Shown here one piece after another: positions 7,273 through 14,289 of a DNA stretch of 23,698 nt. The notes below the pieces were generated by a model, which was not told the DNA's origin, did not search any database, and worked only from the letters and a program-made list of their open reading frames with translations. The number at the start of each line of letters is the position of its first letter. Within the stretch, counting starts at the first letter, position 1. The translations under genes and the position numbers were made by a program. Source of the stretch: Candidatus Omnitrophota bacterium (GTDB lineage: Bacteria > Omnitrophota > Gorgyraeia > Aquiviventales > Aquiviventaceae); contig JAGVGS010000030.1 of assembly GCA_020057015.1 (NCBI GenBank), forward strand, positions 1 to 23,698, read 5' to 3'.

Positions 7273-8496
7273 CTAGTCGGCGCGCCATTCTCCGACATAC
7301 GCCAGCACCGCGGGGGCCGCGCCCAAATCCGCCGCCATCATCCGCGTGAGGTGCTGTGCGACCCGCTCCAGATGGCTGCCCTTGAGTCCGGTGATCGGCG
7401 CCGTCACGATCGACTTATACCCCGTGGGCCCTTTCAGCACGCCGGCCTGGCGGGAGTTCTTGCGCTTCGCCATCCAAAGCGTCTGGCCGGTGTGGCCGTC
7501 GATCAATTGCAGCTCCAGTCCGGCCTTGACCCAGGACTGCACGATAGCGTACGTCCGGCCATACTCGGTCACCGTGCCGCGTAACACCACATCGGCGCCT
7601 AGCGCGTTCGCCACCGCCAGCGTCGCGGCGTCGCTTGAAGCCTCCGGGCTGGCGGCCTGCTGTGCCAGCACCGCGTCCACGAGCTGCAGCTCCATCACCT
7701 CAAAAGGGCCCTCCTGCAGGCTGGCTGCCAGGGAGCGGCGCATCGGTTCGGCCTTTTTCGCATCGCCCTCCTGCTTACTGGTCAGCGGCAGCAGCGCCAG
7801 GCGCGGCCGGCTGGCCGCTGTCAGGGGCTCATCGGCCAGCCCCTCGGCCAAGGCGGGGTTGGGAAAATCTTTGAGCAGCGCCCGTACGGCCGTGTCGGCA
7901 ATCCGCAGGAACTTCACTTCCGGATGGAAGCTGCGCGCCTGGTCTTGAAGGAAATCGACCACCTGCCCTTTTTGCAGCAAGGCGCCTCCGCGATCCGCCG
8001 CCTTCGCACGCTTGCGCCACAACTCTTCCCCGCTGTGCGTGTCGACCATCCGCAATTGGGCCGTTAAGCTCGTTTCGGTGTACAGCGGCGTGGAGAAATG
8101 CATGAGGCGCTGAAGATCGCCGTAGATGACCGCGTCCACCCCCAGCGCGCGCCCAAGCTCCTGTACGCTGGCCGATTGCCACCGCGCTTCCTCCACGGGC
8201 CCCCACTGGGCCGTCAACGCGGCGTCCACGTCCGCGAGCTTCCGGTCTTGATAGCCCAACGGCGTCAGGGCGTAGTAAAACGTCTTGCGCAACGCCCGGC
8301 TGCCCACGAGGTGTGACTCCGGCAGGCCCTGGCCAGCGGGCAGGTCATAGGGATAAGTGATGGTAAAGGGGAGCACGGCAATCGATTTGGGCGGCTGCTC
8401 AAGAAACCCGGGGCGCACATAGGCCTTGGGCCCGCCGCAGCCCGCGGCCACCACCAGGAGGCTCACCGTCGCCATCTGTCCGACAGCGCGGCGCAT
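7273..8496 (-). CDS. Lipoprotein with two GNA1162/DUF799-like halves
   Basis: A 407-aa predicted lipoprotein: MRRAVGQMATVSLLVVAAGC ends in a good lipobox (VAAGC), so it is expected to be membrane-anchored outside the cytoplasm. The mature part seems to be an internal duplication. The first half has SIAVLPFTITYPYD, a helix-rich middle, then GVDAVIYGDLQRL, LTAQLRMVDTHSGEELWRKR. The second has RLALLPLTSKQ, a similar middle, then GADVVLRGTVTEY, LELQLIDGHTGQTLWMAKR. This pattern (alpha/beta with 'GAD.V..G' and 'D..TG..LW') fits the GNA1162/DUF799 lipoprotein family, found in outer-membrane or secretion-related settings; the exact role is unknown. ATG 8496 lies four bases after the upstream stop; ATG 8529 would lengthen the signal peptide unhelpfully. 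It shares the operon with a membrane protein and PilZ. Confidence 0.8.
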   Translation of the reverse strand: MRRAVGQMATVSLLVVAAGCGGPKAYVRPGFLEQPPKSIAVLPFTITYPYDLPAGQGLPESHLVGSRALRKTFYYALTPLGYQDRKLADVDAALTAQWGPVEEARWQSASVQELGRALGVDAVIYGDLQRLMHFSTPLYTETSLTAQLRMVDTHSGEELWRKRAKAADRGGALLQKGQVVDFLQDQARSFHPEVKFLRIADTAVRALLKDFPNPALAEGLADEPLTAASRPRLALLPLTSKQEGDAKKAEPMRRSLAASLQEGPFEVMELQLVDAVLAQQAASPEASSDAATLAVANALGADVVLRGTVTEYGRTYAIVQSWVKAGLELQLIDGHTGQTLWMAKRKNSRQAGVLKGPTGYKSIVTAPITGLKGSHLERVAQHLTRMMAADLGAAPAVLAYVGEWRAD

Positions 8497-8500
8497 CGGG

Positions 8501-9421
8501 TTACGTGCCTGCGGTCTTGGCGTCTTCATAAAATCGCGCCAACGCCCCCATCGTCGCAAACGAGATGAAGACATTGGCGACAAATCCGGTGAGGCCTGTG
8601 AGGACTTGTATGACCAGCGCGACAGCGCCGCCGGCCAGATTGCCGGCCCCTTCGAGCAGGGCGAGTAGTAGCGCTGCGCCAATGGAGACCGCCAGCATCG
8701 CCGCCGCAATGCCAGCCAGCGTCCACCAGCGCCCGCGCGCCATGCGCCAACTGATCTTCAGCCCGGTGACTGGTCCCTGCTGGTCAGCAACGATGGCCAG
8801 CGGCCAGAGCGCCAGGCGGATGCTCAGCCAGACGCCTACAGGGATCAGCGTCACCGCCACCAGCACCCCGACGACCCCGACCGCCGCAGGCGCGACCGCG
8901 CTGAGCGCTGCCACCGCCAGCACCACCACCACTACCGCGCCCGCCACCAACGCCATCGAGAGGAAGGCTGCGCCCAACAGCGCGCCGAACGCCGAGGTCG
9001 CATGCCTGGCAATATTCGCCCATGTCACCTGACCAGTGCGCAGCCGCTGGATGATATAGCCGATCTGGCCTCCCTGAATCAACAACCCGGCCACAATGAG
9101 GATCACGACGCAGAGCAAGAGCATGGGCCAAGCTTTGCCCAGCCACTCGCGCTGCTCGCGCTCCTGCGCGGTCTCGGAAGCTGGCGTCGCCGCAAGCGTC
9201 TCAGCCGCCTCGGATGGCACAGCACCCTCAGCCGGAGCGACCGTTGCGGCAGGTGCAGCCGGCGCTTCCAGCAGGCCGGCAGGCGGCTGAGTCAGCGCAA
9301 TGCTCAGCACCACCACCGTGCCCACGAGCGCCCAGGCCAGGACAAACAGGCCGATGCCGCCCCAACTGCGGCGCGCCAAGTCGAATCCTGCGACCAAGGA
9401 CCGTTTGACACTGGGTGGCAT
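8501..9421 (-). CDS. Polytopic inner-membrane protein of unknown function
   Basis: A 306-aa membrane protein. Segments in order: a first helix GIGLFVLAWALVGTVVVLSIAL (about 23-44); a long Ala/Pro/Glu-rich periplasmic or cytoplasmic loop (about 48-90); WPMLLLCVVILIVAGLLI; then four to five further helices between about 140 and 290, including AFLSMALVAGAVVVVVLAV, VGVVGVLVAVTLIPVGVWL and TLAGIAAAMLAVSIGAALLLAL. The layout resembles the broad DUF975/YciC-like group of membrane proteins, in which a pair-wise helix arrangement is common, but I cannot name a family. Its stop is four bases from the lipoprotein start, and the two may work together at the envelope. Confidence 0.75.
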   Translation of the reverse strand: MPPSVKRSLVAGFDLARRSWGGIGLFVLAWALVGTVVVLSIALTQPPAGLLEAPAAPAATVAPAEGAVPSEAAETLAATPASETAQEREQREWLGKAWPMLLLCVVILIVAGLLIQGGQIGYIIQRLRTGQVTWANIARHATSAFGALLGAAFLSMALVAGAVVVVVLAVAALSAVAPAAVGVVGVLVAVTLIPVGVWLSIRLALWPLAIVADQQGPVTGLKISWRMARGRWWTLAGIAAAMLAVSIGAALLLALLEGAGNLAGGAVALVIQVLTGLTGFVANVFISFATMGALARFYEDAKTAGT

Positions 9422-9431
9422 GCTGCCTCCT

Positions 9432-9740
9432 TTATGGTTGTTCTAGCTGTTCGCGAAACTGCTGAGCCCACAAGCCGGCCTCGCGGGTCACCGCTTGCCG
9501 GAAGGGGGCTTGCCCGCCTAAGCGGGGCCACACCTCGCGCCAGGTCTGCACCGCAGTGCTGACATTGATCAGCAACTGCGTGGACCCTAGCGACCGATCG
9601 CGCACGGCTTGCTGGCAGTGCGCGTGCAACGCCTCCAGGCGCTGCTGCACCACCGCAGCCGCCGCGTGGCGCTCCAACTCCTCGGCCAGCGCCTCGAACG
9701 CGGCAGCCAATACCGGAAATACCTCGCGGTTCACGCGCAT
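9432..9740 (-). CDS. Small helical protein of unknown function
   Basis: A 102-aa protein, MRVNREVFPVLAAAFEALAEELER onward, predicted almost wholly alpha-helical, with alternating Ala/Glu/Arg/Gln and no signal peptide or membrane helix. I do not recognise a family. The ATG at 9740 overlaps the end of nfo by ten bases, and the next gene starts ten bases after its stop. Operon position and normal composition support it as a real gene. A longer reading would overlap nfo heavily and is not needed. Confidence 0.65.
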   Translation of the reverse strand: MRVNREVFPVLAAAFEALAEELERHAAAAVVQQRLEALHAHCQQAVRDRSLGSTQLLINVSTAVQTWREVWPRLGGQAPFRQAVTREAGLWAQQFREQLEQP

Positions 9741-10588
9741 GTCAGCGCCTGCGCCAGCTGCCGCACGACGCTGAGATTCTTGAGATCCTCCGCGTCGCTT
9801 GTCTTTGGCGTCTCGAGAATAAACGGCAGCTCCCGCAATCGCGGGTGGGCCAGCAGGCGTTGAAACCCCGCGCGCCCGATATGCCCTTCGCCGATATGCC
9901 AATGGCGGTCCACCCGCGCATCAAACGGCACCTTCGAGTCATTCAGATGGATCAGCCGCAGCTGGGCGAAGCCCACGTGCCGGTCAAACTGGCCCAGCGT
10001 CTCTTCCAAGCCGGCGGCCTCGTGGATGGGGTAGCCGGCGGCAAACAGGTGCGCGGTATCCAGGCAGATGCCCACGCGCGCTTGGGCGCCCACTTGGGCG
10101 CGGATGCCGGCCAGCTCTTCGAACCGGGACCCCAGCCCCTGGCCGGAGCCGGCGGTGTTCTCCAACAGGATCATGACGTCGGAATGCTCCTGGCTGGCCA
10201 ACGTCTGCTCGATCGCCTGGGCCACCCGCGCGATCCCGGCCGCCGGGTCATCATTCTTGGGGCTGCCCACATGCGTCACCAGATACTGCGCCTGCAGCAG
10301 CGTGGCGCGGGCATATTCCTCTTGATAGAGCCGCAAGGCGGCTTGCCACATCGGCGGCTGCGGGGAGGCGAGGTTGATGATGTGCGGGGCGTGGATCGCC
10401 AGTGGATCGATGCCGGCCTGCCGCCGCGCGACGTCGAACGCACGGGCCGCTGCCGGGGCAATCACCGGGGCGGCTCCGCCGCGCGGGCTGCGGCTGAAGA
10501 TCTGCATGGTCGTGCAGCCTAGCCGCACGGCCCGTTCCACGGCCAAGGAGAGGCCGCCGGCAATCGAGACGTGCACGCCTAACTTCAT
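9731..10588 (-). CDS. nfo: Endonuclease IV (AP endonuclease)
   Basis: Cuts the DNA backbone 5' of abasic sites in base-excision repair. The protein is 285 aa, the usual length, a TIM barrel with three zinc ions. Hallmarks in order: MKLGVHVSIAGGL at the start, TMQIFSRSPRG, IHAPHIINLASP, THVGSPKN, ILLENTAGSGQGLGSRFEEL (the conserved E-N-T-A-G-Q-G), GICLDTAHLFAAGYP, LIHLNDSK, HWHIGEGHIG and FILETPK. Histidines and acids of the metal site are present in each. It is the first gene of the minus-strand operon. A promoter at 10599-10627 would start the transcript only about four bases before the ATG. Confidence 0.97.
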   Translation of the reverse strand: MKLGVHVSIAGGLSLAVERAVRLGCTTMQIFSRSPRGGAAPVIAPAAARAFDVARRQAGIDPLAIHAPHIINLASPQPPMWQAALRLYQEEYARATLLQAQYLVTHVGSPKNDDPAAGIARVAQAIEQTLASQEHSDVMILLENTAGSGQGLGSRFEELAGIRAQVGAQARVGICLDTAHLFAAGYPIHEAAGLEETLGQFDRHVGFAQLRLIHLNDSKVPFDARVDRHWHIGEGHIGRAGFQRLLAHPRLRELPFILETPKTSDAEDLKNLSVVRQLAQALTCA

Positions 10589-10598
10589 GGTGCCGTGT

Positions 10599-10627
10599 AT
10601 CTTATCATGCTGCCGAAGTTACAGCAA
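10599..10627 (-). promoter_or_regulatory. Promoter of nfo operon, near-leaderless
   Basis: TTGCTG (10627-10622), a 17-base spacer, and TAAGAT (10604-10599) with an upstream TGA giving an extended -10 element. The expected start near 10592 is about four bases before the nfo ATG at 10588, leaving no room for a ribosome-binding site. Confidence 0.6.
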
Positions 10628-10634
10628 TGCCGTC

Positions 10635-10663
10635 TTGACGGTCAGAGAAGAGTTGGCTAGCAT
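10635..10663 (+). promoter_or_regulatory. Divergent promoter of the helix-turn-helix gene
   Basis: TTGACG (10635-10640), a 17-base spacer and TAGCAT (10658-10663). The expected start near 10670 is next to the ATG at 10672. The inverted repeat CCGTC-TT-GACGG (10630-10641) covers this -35 box and adjoins the -35 box of the nfo promoter, so it could be an operator shared by both. Confidence 0.5.
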
Positions 10664-10671
10664 GGAATGTT

Positions 10672-11247
10672 ATGTTTGCCCGGATGACCAAGACGAACGT
10701 CTCCCTACGCGGTCAGGCCCGCCGCTTGCGTCAACAAGGTTTCACCTACACGGAAATCACGCAGCAATTGGGGTCGGTGCCTAAAGGCACGCTTTCGGGA
10801 TGGTTCAAAGACCTCCGATTGACCGCCTCTCAACAAGCACGTATCGAAGGCAAAATCCTGGCCGCGGGCGCCCAAGGCCGTCCATTAGCCAGAGCTGCCT
10901 GGGCCCGTAAGATCACGGCGTGGCAGAAGGACATTGAGGATCGCGTGTCTCCCCTCGCGGCCCTGCCGTATGACCACTTGCATATCGGCAAACTGGTCTG
11001 TAGCATCATGTACCTCTGCGAAGGTGGGAAATACCGCTCATCGCGCCACAAGTGGCGCGCGCGTGTCCTGCAATACGGCAACACCGCGATCCAATATGAA
11101 TTGCAGGCACTCGGTCAACTGACTGTGCGGGCGTGTGAAATTGGTGGAGCAGACGGGGATCGAACCCGTGGCCTCCGCAATGCCATTGCGGCGCTCTCCC
11201 AGCTGAGCTACTGCCCCATACCGCCGTCGGAAGGAACCCTACGATAA
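10672..11247 (+). pseudogene. Helix-turn-helix protein, C-terminus lost at tRNA-Ala
   Basis: The first ~155 residues look genuine. A basic helix-turn-helix with LRQQGFTYTEITQQLGSVPKGTLSGWFKDL (split here as LRQQGFTYTEITQQLG and VPKGTLSGWFKDL) is followed by a charged helix with KITAWQKDIEDRV, then LVCSIMYLCEGGKYR and VLQYGNTAIQYELQALG. This order matches a group of phage-like or mobile proteins in which '(L)YLGEGSK' is followed by 'GNSDP' and a further domain of about 80-100 residues. Here the frame runs at about 11142 straight into the antisense of the tRNA-Ala gene and stops at 11245. The last ~35 residues are tRNA sequence, not protein family sequence. I read it as a gene truncated by joining to the tRNA 3' end. 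It may still be transcribed from the divergent promoter. Confidence 0.65.
11142..11217 (-). tRNA. tRNA-Ala (anticodon GGC)
   Basis: A full cloverleaf reads on the minus strand from GGGGCAG (11217) to the encoded CCA (11144-11142). The acceptor stem pairs GGGGCAG with CTGCTCC, including the G3-U70 pair that is the alanine identity element. The D-arm reads AGCTCAGCTGGGAGAGC. The anticodon stem CCGCA/TGCGG encloses loop ATGGCAT, giving GGC. The T-loop is TTCGATC within CGGGG/CCCCG-type pairing. CCA is encoded, unlike in the tRNA-Leu at 13434. Confidence 0.97.
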
Positions 11248-11270
11248 CATGAGGCTCCTGCGCCTGTCAA
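11242..11270 (-). promoter_or_regulatory. Promoter of tRNA-Ala, overlapping the nfeD start
   Basis: A perfect -35 TTGACA (11270-11265) with a 17-base spacer and TTATCG (11247-11242), or TATCGT with 18 bases. The expected start near 11235 is about 18 bases before the mature tRNA 5' end. The elements lie across the ATG and first codons of the oppositely directed nfeD gene. Confidence 0.55.
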
Positions 11271-12676
11271 CGCAACGACCTGCTCGGCTCGGTAGCATTC
11301 TCCTGCTCGGGCTCGCCAGCACCGCCGCCACAACGCTGTCCGCCGCCGAGGGTGTTGCGCCCTCGGGCCACGTCAACGTCATCGAGCTGGACAACCGCAT
11401 CATCAGCCCGATCACGCAGGCGTACATCGAGCACGCGCTGCAGCGCTCCGCCACCGAAGGCGCGCGGGGCCTGGTGATCATCCTCGATACGCCCGGCGGG
11501 CTGCTGGAATCCACCCGCGGCATCGTGAAAGCCATCATGAACGCCCGGGTGCCGGTCGCGGTCTACGTCGCCCCGGCAGGCTCGCGCGCCGGCTCGGCCG
11601 GGGTGTTCATCACGCTGGCAGCCCACGTCGCCGCTATGGCGCCCTCGACGAATATCGGTGCTGCGCACCCGGTCAACGCCGGCGGCGAAGGCAGTCCGGC
11701 CCGCCGGCTCATCCGCCGCATCAAGCGCGCCACAGAGGAGGAAGAGGTCATCGAGGAAGCCGGACCAGACCCCATGGCGGATAAGATCTTGAACGACACC
11801 GTGGCCTGGGCGGCGGCATTGGCCAAAACGCGCGGCCGCAACGAAGACTGGGCGCGCAAGGCCGTGACCGAGAGCATCTCCGCCACTGAGCGCGAGGCCT
11901 TGGACGCGCACATCGTCGACCTGATCGCGGTGAGCCTGGAAGACCTGCTCCAGCAGATGGACGGGCGCCGCGTCGACGTGGCCGGCCAGCCGGTCACGCT
12001 GCAGACCGCCCACAGTGCGGTGGTGCGCCTGCCGATGTCCAAGCGTGAAGAGTTCCTGGCCACCATCACTCATCCGAACATCGCGTATCTGCTGATGATG
12101 CTGGGCACTCTCGGATTGATCTTTGAATTCACGCACCCCGGGATCGGCTTTCCCGGCATCGCGGGCCTGATCTGCCTGCTGTTGGCCCTCTACGCGTTCC
12201 AGGCGCTGCCGCTGAGCTATGCCGGTGCCGCGCTGGTGCTGATCGGGCTGGTGCTCCTGGTCGCCGAGCTGATGGTGGTCAGCTACGGACTCTTGGGGTT
12301 GGGAGGGGTGATCGCGCTGACGCTGGGCAGCCTCATGCTCGTAGAGTCGCCGGATCCGGCCCTGCGGATTTCCTGGCACGTGGTGGCCCCCACCGTGGGC
12401 ACCGTGGCCGCGTTCTTTTTCTTCGTCGGCCAGCGCGCCCTGCGCGCGCACACCCAGCGCGTCACCACGGGCGCGGAGGGTTTGGTCGGCGCGGTGGGCA
12501 GCGCCACAACCGACTTACAGCCTGAAGGGACCATTTTCGTGCATGGCGAATCCTGGTCCGCCACGGCCAGCACACCGGTGAAGCGCGGAGCGGCGGTGCG
12601 CGTGACGCGCGTCGAGGGCCTGCATCTGTGGGTGGCGCCGGCAGCCCCCCACGCAACCAAGAAAGGAACCCGTTGA
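11249..12676 (+). CDS. Long-form NfeD membrane-bound serine protease (ClpP class)
   Basis: A 475-aa protein with three parts: signal peptide (about 1-33), a ClpP/crotonase-fold protease domain (about 40-235), and 4-5 membrane helices (about 285-400) followed by an OB-fold NfeD domain (EGLVGAVGSATTDL to VEGLHLWV). The protease part shows ILDTPGGLLEST, the nucleophile S116 in RAGSAGVF and a probable lysine base K179 in ADKILNDTVAW, in line with the Ser-Lys dyad of archaeal PH1510. About 22 highly charged residues (RRLIRRIKRATEEEEVIEE) sit between these two, where PH1510 is shorter. The family cleaves stomatin C-termini, and a slipin gene follows, with start and stop overlapping as TGATG. The ribosome-binding GGAAGGA is somewhat far (13 bases) from the ATG. 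Confidence 0.93.
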   Translation: MRLLRLSTQRPARLGSILLLGLASTAATTLSAAEGVAPSGHVNVIELDNRIISPITQAYIEHALQRSATEGARGLVIILDTPGGLLESTRGIVKAIMNARVPVAVYVAPAGSRAGSAGVFITLAAHVAAMAPSTNIGAAHPVNAGGEGSPARRLIRRIKRATEEEEVIEEAGPDPMADKILNDTVAWAAALAKTRGRNEDWARKAVTESISATEREALDAHIVDLIAVSLEDLLQQMDGRRVDVAGQPVTLQTAHSAVVRLPMSKREEFLATITHPNIAYLLMMLGTLGLIFEFTHPGIGFPGIAGLICLLLALYAFQALPLSYAGAALVLIGLVLLVAELMVVSYGLLGLGGVIALTLGSLMLVESPDPALRISWHVVAPTVGTVAAFFFFVGQRALRAHTQRVTTGAEGLVGAVGSATTDLQPEGTIFVHGESWSATASTPVKRGAAVRVTRVEGLHLWVAPAAPHATKKGTR

Positions 12677-13425
12677 TGCTCTTTGGCAGCTTGGCGATTC
12701 CGCTGTTCTTCGGCGTGTTCTACCTGCTCAACTGCGTGAAGGTGCTCAATGAATACGAGCGCGGTGTGGTGTTCCGGCTCGGACGGCTCATCCCGCAGCC
12801 GCTGGGGCCGGGCCTCGTATTCATTCTCTGGCCGCTGGATCGGCTCGTGAAGATCAGCCTGCGCACGATCACGCTGGATGTGCCGCCGCAGGATGTGATC
12901 ACCAAGGATAACGTCTCGATCAAGGTCAACGCCGTGCTGTACTTCCGCGTGATGGACCCCAACCGCGCCGTGGTGGAAGTGGAAGACTACCTGTACGCCA
13001 CCTCGCAGATGGCGCAGACCACGCTGCGCAGCGTGCTGGGCCAGGTGGAAATGGACGAGCTGCTCTCGCATCGCGATAAGCTTAATCAGCAGCTGCAGGG
13101 GATTTTGGATCGGCAGACCGGCCCCTGGGGCATCAAGGTGGCCAGCGTCGAGCTCAAGCACGTCGACTTGCCCGAAGAGATGCGCCGCGCGATGGCCCGT
13201 CAGGCCGAGGCCGAGCGCGAGCGCCGCTCCAAAATCATCGGGGCGGATGCGGAGTTCCAAGCGGCCGATAAGCTGGTGCAGGCCGCGCGGCTCATGGAAG
13301 ATCACCCGATGGCGCTGCAGATGCGCTACCTGCAGACCTTGGCCGAAATCGCCACGGAGAATAATTCCACGATCCTCTTTCCGATCCCGATCGACCTCAT
13401 CAAGGCCTTCATTGACAAGAAATAG
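12676..13425 (+). CDS. Slipin (stomatin/prohibitin-family, SPFH protein)
   Basis: A 249-aa member of the stomatin-like slipins. It has an N-terminal membrane hairpin or helix (LAIPLFFGVFYLLNCVKVL), then ERGVVFRLGRLI, PGLVFILWPLDRL, the SPFH core VPPQDVITKDNVSIKVNAVLYF and YLYATSQMAQTTLRSVLGQ, then a coiled-coil AEAERERRSKIIGADAEFQAA, and the end LPIPIDL-like FPIPIDLIKAFID. Such proteins form oligomeric rafts at the inner membrane. The ATG at 12676 shares bases with the nfeD stop, with AAAGGAA upstream. Pairing with NfeD is the classic arrangement, and the protease is the expected partner. A tRNA-Leu begins eight bases after the stop, so the three are probably on one transcript. Confidence 0.94.
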   Translation: MLFGSLAIPLFFGVFYLLNCVKVLNEYERGVVFRLGRLIPQPLGPGLVFILWPLDRLVKISLRTITLDVPPQDVITKDNVSIKVNAVLYFRVMDPNRAVVEVEDYLYATSQMAQTTLRSVLGQVEMDELLSHRDKLNQQLQGILDRQTGPWGIKVASVELKHVDLPEEMRRAMARQAEAERERRSKIIGADAEFQAADKLVQAARLMEDHPMALQMRYLQTLAEIATENNSTILFPIPIDLIKAFIDKK

Positions 13426-13433
13426 CCTGCCGC

Positions 13434-13517
13434 GCCGGAGTGGTGAAACTGGCATACACGCGGGTCTCAAAAACCCGTGGTCGCAAGACCGTGTGGGTTC
13501 AACTCCCACCTCCGGCA
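13434..13517 (+). tRNA. tRNA-Leu (anticodon CAA)
   Basis: An 84-base gene. Acceptor stem GCCGGAG/CTCCGGC pairs fully, with discriminator A at 13517. Anticodon stem CGGGT/ACCCG encloses loop CTCAAAA, giving CAA. A long variable arm (GGTCGCAAGACC) marks a type II tRNA. The T-arm is GTGGG-TTCAACT-CCCAC. CCA is not encoded (CTC follows), so the nucleotidyltransferase must add it. A run of six T (13520-13526) follows, which may serve as a transcript end. Confidence 0.96.
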
Positions 13518-13543
13518 CTCTTTTTTCCTACAGGTAAAACGGC

Positions 13544-13981
13544 ATGGCCGCGCGCATCCTCATCATTGATCATCAGCTCCACCGGCTCGAGTTCCTCGAG
13601 GCCGTGCTGCTGAAAGCCGGCTTCGCGGTCGCCGCGACCACCACCGGGGCTGACGCGCTGGCCGCTTGCACCGCCGTCGCGCCGGTCTATGACCTTCTCC
13701 TGCTCGATATGCAGATGCCCTCCGGCGAGAGCCTCGCGACCTACCAGGCGCTGCGGGCGCTGCCCCCCACGCAGGCTGTGCCGATTTTGCTGCTGACGCA
13801 GGCCCCGGCGGCCTATTGGGAGCAATTGGCGTTTGAGGAGAGCCCGCCCGTGGTGATGACCGGGCAGTTGATAGATCACGCGGTGGTCGTGCAGCGGGTG
13901 CAGTGGATGCTGAGCGCCAATCGAGGGCCGCAAAGGCCGTCCCCTGACCCGTCATTCGTGTACGTTCCTGGTTGCTGCTGA
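13544..13981 (+). CDS. Degenerate response-regulator receiver-domain protein
   Basis: A 145-aa protein that is a single CheY-like receiver domain with a short tail. The fold pattern is clear: ARILIID, LEFLEAVLLKAGF, YDLLLLDMQMPSGES, VPILLLTQAP, VVMTG. The phospho-acceptor aspartate D55 and the switch residue T85 are present. However, the acidic pair at the end of strand 1 is D9-H10 instead of D-D, and the conserved lysine after strand 5 is missing (VVMTGQ where 'K-P' is usual). Phosphorylation and signalling are thus doubtful, and it may work as a protein-binding or pseudo-receiver domain. There is no output domain and no histidine kinase nearby. AGG lies upstream of the ATG. The last 20 residues are unlike receivers. 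Confidence 0.8.
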   Translation: MAARILIIDHQLHRLEFLEAVLLKAGFAVAATTTGADALAACTAVAPVYDLLLLDMQMPSGESLATYQALRALPPTQAVPILLLTQAPAAYWEQLAFEESPPVVMTGQLIDHAVVVQRVQWMLSANRGPQRPSPDPSFVYVPGCC

Positions 13982-14289
13982 TCACTCTCGCTCCCCTTAT
14001 GTGACAAAAACCAGCGAACGACCCGAGACCCTCTTGCGAGCGACCGCCGATGGTTGAGTTTGCTTTGACAGGTTGCGTTAGCACCCAATCACCCTAAATG
14101 CCTGTCCCTTGGGTAACTGCCACCTTGTCTTGGCGAGATACCCACGGAGGACGTCGAAGATGAACGCACTGCGGGTATGGCCGATGTGGGGGACGTCGCA
14201 TGCGGTCGGCCTGCAGACGTACGTCGTGACCCGAGGTGGGCATCAGACGCTCTCAGCTCCAGCTTGAACAATGGGGAGCATTTCAGACC
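13982..14289. other. Gene-free stretch at the left side of the low-GC block
   Basis: No convincing gene. Composition changes here from the background to the lower GC that continues to about 19100. A perfect TTGACA occurs at 14065-14070 but has no matching -10 box at the right distance. A 35-codon reading frame (14161-14268) has a good GGAGG nine bases before its ATG, but it resembles nothing I know. GACGTCG occurs twice (from 14147 and from 14192), and ACGTACGT is near 14217. A GTG at 14236 could extend the next gene but would spoil its signal peptide. Confidence 0.4.

Noticed and set aside
11267..12451. Open frame of 394 codons on the minus strand opposite nfeD
   Set aside because: Antisense of a well-supported protease; composition (Gln/His/Asp-rich) is typical of shadow translations.
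12283..13518. 411-codon minus-strand frame across nfeD, slipin and tRNA-Leu
   Set aside because: It runs through a tRNA gene and two real genes; no domain is recognisable.
14065..14093. Perfect TTGACA upstream of the propeller gene as a promoter
   Set aside because: No acceptable -10 box at 16-18 bases (ATCACC at 17); kept only as a note in the gene-free stretch.
14161..14268. 35-codon frame with GGAGG before its ATG
   Set aside because: Too short, no recognisable sequence and no supporting context; the ribosome-binding match may be chance.
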